DNA of 64,000 bases, taken from the NCBI GenBank assembly GCA_017621885.1, contig JAGASD010000006.1, forward strand, positions 55,993-119,992. Reading direction: 5' to 3'. The notes below the pieces were generated by a model that had not been told where the DNA came from, ran no database searches, and saw only the letters and a program-made list of their open reading frames with translations. Source of the stretch: Clostridia bacterium (lineage in GTDB: Bacteria > Bacillota > Clostridia > Oscillospirales > Acutalibacteraceae). This document shows, piece after piece, positions 62,184 to 64,000 of the stretch. The position numbers and the translations under genes were made by a program. The number at the start of each line of letters is the position of its first letter. The first letter of the stretch is position 1.

Positions 62184-62353
62184 TATAACTCATCTCCTTC
62201 TAATAAAGTGTCTTCAACATTTGTTGAGTTTTGAGCTTCATAAACCATTCCGTCTTTATCCGCAACAAGAATTACGTTTTTCACATAATAGGCAAAGCCT
62301 AAAACAATCAACAGCAAAATGACAATTGCGACAATAATGATTTTATTTCTCAT
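62183..62353 (-). CDS. Small membrane protein, 56 residues
   Basis: A 56-residue single-pass protein: MRNK, then a hydrophobic helix (about 5-24), then a short polar tail ending in EGDEL. The ATG at 62351-62353 follows GAGG at seven bases. The stop overlaps the next ATG by one base and the gap to the previous gene is three bases, so it is a true operon member. No family is recognised. Its setting suggests an accessory membrane peptide of the SPFH cluster. Confidence 0.75.
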   Translation of the reverse strand: MRNKIIIVAIVILLLIVLGFAYYVKNVILVADKDGMVYEAQNSTNVEDTLLEGDEL

Positions 62354-62356
62354 TAC

Positions 62357-63334
62357 TCAGCCTCGCGGTGTACCACAAGACATACAGAATTTACCGCCTT
62401 CATTTGAAGCATTACAAGCAGGACAAATCCAGCCTTGGGTTACGGGAGCTTGTGGTTGAACGTAGTCACCCTGCTGATTAAAGTTATTTGCAGGTACATA
62501 ACCGTTATTCATCTGCTGATTATAACCGTTGCCGGGTGCATAGCCGTTATTCATTGGCTGATTGTAACCGTTAGCGGGTGCATAACCGTTATTCATTGGC
62601 TGACTGTAACCGTTAGAAGGCGCATAGCCGTTATTCATAGGCTGACTGTAACCGTTAGAAGGTGCATAGCCGTTATTAACAGGCTGATTGTAACCATTAT
62701 TCATTGGCTGGTTGAAGTTGTTGTTAAATCCACTTCCGCCACTCTGAGTAAGGTTGTTGGTAATCTGCATTGCCATTTGCTGATAACGGTTGTATTCAAG
62801 TGTTCCCATACCATCAACCTGAGAGCCATTGAGTCTGAATTCAATTTCATCAAAATAAGGGTTATTGACTTTAATCTCATAAATAAAATTATAATAGAAT
62901 TTATATCTGGGAGGATTATAGCTTACACGCTCTCCATCCTTACCCTGAGTATAAATCTCGTCTCTGTCCTCGTCTATGCGTAAGTTACAGCTCATCACAC
63001 TTGAAAGAGGGATAACGTCAGGGTTTTCTTCTGACCAATTACCCGGTGTGCGACGGGATACCACAAAGCTACCCTTCATTACGTCAATATATACCTTTTC
63101 GTTATCACCAAAATTCATTGTTGGTGAAAAGTTTGCGAGAACCTGCTTATTCTGTTCTCTGTAAGAAAGCTGTTGCTTGATTTGCTCAACAGTCGAATGT
63201 CTTCTTTCATCAAAAAATGGTGAAAGCTTTTTAGCACAATCCTTACAAAGATTTCCGTCTTCAAGCTTTCTGTTACCTAAAAGACCGATTTTTTCACCAC
63301 AAACATCACAAAATTTCTTATCAAAAAGTCCCAT
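62357..63334 (-). CDS. DUF4428 zinc-ribbon protein with Asn/Gly/Tyr-rich tandem repeats
   Basis: A 325-residue cytosolic protein. A DUF4428 zinc ribbon (C9, C12, then CKDC near 30-36) opens it, followed by a PH-like or beta-rich region (about 75-180). Then a low-complexity region has about five copies of a 14-residue unit (GYxQPMNNGYAPxN, about 205-285), and a C-terminal zinc ribbon (CPACN...CMSC, 302-322) ends it. The start follows AAAGGAGG. The repeat composition resembles phase-separating or adhesive linkers. Its neighbours suggest a partner of the SPFH protein. Confidence 0.8.
   Translation of the reverse strand: MGLFDKKFCDVCGEKIGLLGNRKLEDGNLCKDCAKKLSPFFDERRHSTVEQIKQQLSYREQNKQVLANFSPTMNFGDNEKVYIDVMKGSFVVSRRTPGNWSEENPDVIPLSSVMSCNLRIDEDRDEIYTQGKDGERVSYNPPRYKFYYNFIYEIKVNNPYFDEIEFRLNGSQVDGMGTLEYNRYQQMAMQITNNLTQSGGSGFNNNFNQPMNNGYNQPVNNGYAPSNGYSQPMNNGYAPSNGYSQPMNNGYAPANGYNQPMNNGYAPGNGYNQQMNNGYVPANNFNQQGDYVQPQAPVTQGWICPACNASNEGGKFCMSCGTPRG
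62482..62725 (-). repeat. 42-base tandem repeats encoding the 14-residue units
   Basis: Five or so in-frame 42-base units, 80-95 percent alike by eye, with partial units at both ends. Such arrays change copy number by slippage or recombination. Confidence 0.85.
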
Positions 63335-63351
63335 AACAATTTCCTCCTTTT

Positions 63352-64000
63352 TTATTTAACGTCGCTAGCATCAAAAACATCACCGCATTCAGGACAGAAT
63401 TTGGGCGGGTTATGTGGGTCCTCGGGCTTCCATCCGCATTTATCACATTGATAAAGGGGTGCGCCTGCGGGTTTTTGTGTACCACAATTCTGACAGAATT
63501 TCCCTTTGTTTACTGCACCGCAAGAGCAGGTCCAGCCTTCATCTGCCGGTTTCTTTGCACCACAGTTAGTACAGAAATTACCACTTACAGTTGCACCGCA
63601 GGAGCATTGCCAGCTACCGGCTGCAGGTTGAGGTGCGGGCTTCTTACCACCGCAATTAGTACAGAAATTACCGCTTACGGTTGCACCACAGGAGCACTGC
63701 CAGCTATCAGCAGCGGGTGCAGGTTGTGCTGCTTGTTGTGCCTGTTGCTGTTGGTTTCCCATCTGATAGAATTGCTGAGCAGCGTTGAAACCACCGCCCA
63801 TACCATTTGCCATGCCCATTCCCATAAAACCTGCCATAGCTCCATTGGGATTATTAGCGGCAGCAAGCGTTGATTCTGCCATCATACCTGCCATAATAAA
63901 TGGGTCGGAACCCGACTCAGCACGATCCTCCATAGCTTTGATTTTCTGAAGATCTTCTTCAGTAAGGGTAATCGGATTAAGAGCGATGGACTCAACAGAA
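63352..64000 (-). CDS. SPFH-domain protein C-terminal part with four zinc ribbons (YdjI-like), partial
   Basis: The frame is open to the right edge, so the N-terminal SPFH domain lies outside the window. The visible 215 residues begin SVESIALNPITLTEEDLQKIKAME, typical of the end of an SPFH domain of the YdjI/virion-core type. A Gly/Met/Ala/Gln-rich stretch follows. Then come four zinc ribbons: two nearly identical copies of SWQCSCGATVSGNFCTNCG, one GWTCSCGAVNKGKFCQNCG, and a rubredoxin-like last one (CDKCGW...CPECG). An ATG at 63931-63933 is internal, not the start. In B. subtilis YdjI recruits PspA with YdjG and YdjH. Family assignment rests on the C-terminus only. Confidence 0.72.
   Translation of the reverse strand, partial: SVESIALNPITLTEEDLQKIKAMEDRAESGSDPFIMAGMMAESTLAAANNPNGAMAGFMGMGMANGMGGGFNAAQQFYQMGNQQQQAQQAAQPAPAADSWQCSCGATVSGNFCTNCGGKKPAPQPAAGSWQCSCGATVSGNFCTNCGAKKPADEGWTCSCGAVNKGKFCQNCGTQKPAGAPLYQCDKCGWKPEDPHNPPKFCPECGDVFDASDVK

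Noticed and set aside
62482-62725. CRISPR-like array
   Set aside because: Units are contiguous 42-base in-frame coding repeats without unique spacers, inside a gene with a good ribosome site.

Overview
The window looks like a chromosomal segment of a low-GC, endospore-forming Firmicute. Class Clostridia is likely, and the gene families and order suggest an uncultured Oscillospirales/Ruminococcaceae-type gut bacterium, but that assignment is inference. The evidence is AT-rich intergenic DNA, strong AGGAGG-type ribosome binding sites, sigma-A promoters of the TTGACA-N17-TATAAT type, sporulation genes (spmA, spmB, a 25-codon spoVM, a DacF/DacB-like carboxypeptidase and a Cys-rich coat-like protein) and many Clostridia-typical DUF families (DUF4830, DUF5711, DUF4364, DUF4234, DUF4375, DUF4428). 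Most genes are on the minus strand. No phage, insertion sequence, plasmid or CRISPR locus was recognised.

Layout. 0-5.3 kb: start of a divergent type IIA topoisomerase B subunit (cut by the window edge), spmAB, radC, metK, an orphan mazF and a leucine-rich-repeat surface protein. 5.5-11.5 kb: a GH13 alpha-glucosidase, then a minus-strand operon of ECF sigma factor, small membrane protein, PlsC acyltransferase and acyl-CoA synthetase, then an unknown 228-residue gene placed behind a terminator. 11.5-17.3 kb: the FtsE-FtsX-PcsB-like peptidoglycan hydrolase operon, a CdaR/PucR-type regulator, an RsuA-family pseudouridine synthase and a DUF4830 protein. 17.5-21.7 kb: a large secreted alpha/beta-hydrolase-like protein, mtaB, and a four-tRNA cluster (Gly, Arg, His, Gln). 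The 3' end and terminator of tRNA-Gln are duplicated around a highly structured spacer. 21.7-26.8 kb: dCMP deaminase, a phosphoesterase, a membrane M28 peptidase, and a TetM/EF-G-like GTPase fused to a YacP/Rae1-like NYN nuclease domain.

26.8-39.5 kb is one long minus-strand cluster, apparently read from a single promoter upstream of ruvC: ruvC-ruvA-ruvB-glmM-rlmI-like-ecfA1-ecfA2-ecfT-truA-DUF5711-cvpA-pgsA-clpE-like. It mixes DNA repair, wall precursor synthesis, vitamin uptake, tRNA modification, phospholipid synthesis and proteolysis. 39.5-42.1 kb (plus): an SH3 protein, a PflA-like radical SAM protein and a Cys-rich coat-like protein behind a SigK-like promoter. 42.1-50.6 kb: a ribose-type ABC importer, and valS-folC-DUF4364. 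50.7-57.7 kb: small DUF4234, DUF4375 (frameshifted) and zinc-ribbon genes, rplM-rpsI, a D,D-carboxypeptidase, a second phosphoesterase and a beta-helix protein. 57.7-58.8 kb: rsgA-spoVM.

58.9-64 kb: a cluster resembling the Bacillus subtilis ydjGHI membrane-stress module. It holds an SPFH protein with four zinc ribbons (YdjI-like), a zinc-ribbon membrane protein (YdjG-like) and a TPM-domain protein (YdjH-like). Added to it are a DUF4428 protein with an Asn/Gly/Tyr/Gln-rich 14-residue tandem repeat, a 56-residue membrane protein and a propeller-like lipoprotein. The most interesting items are this cluster, the GTPase-NYN fusion, the duplicated tRNA-Gln end and the spoVM gene. All family assignments come from reading the translations; no database search was run.
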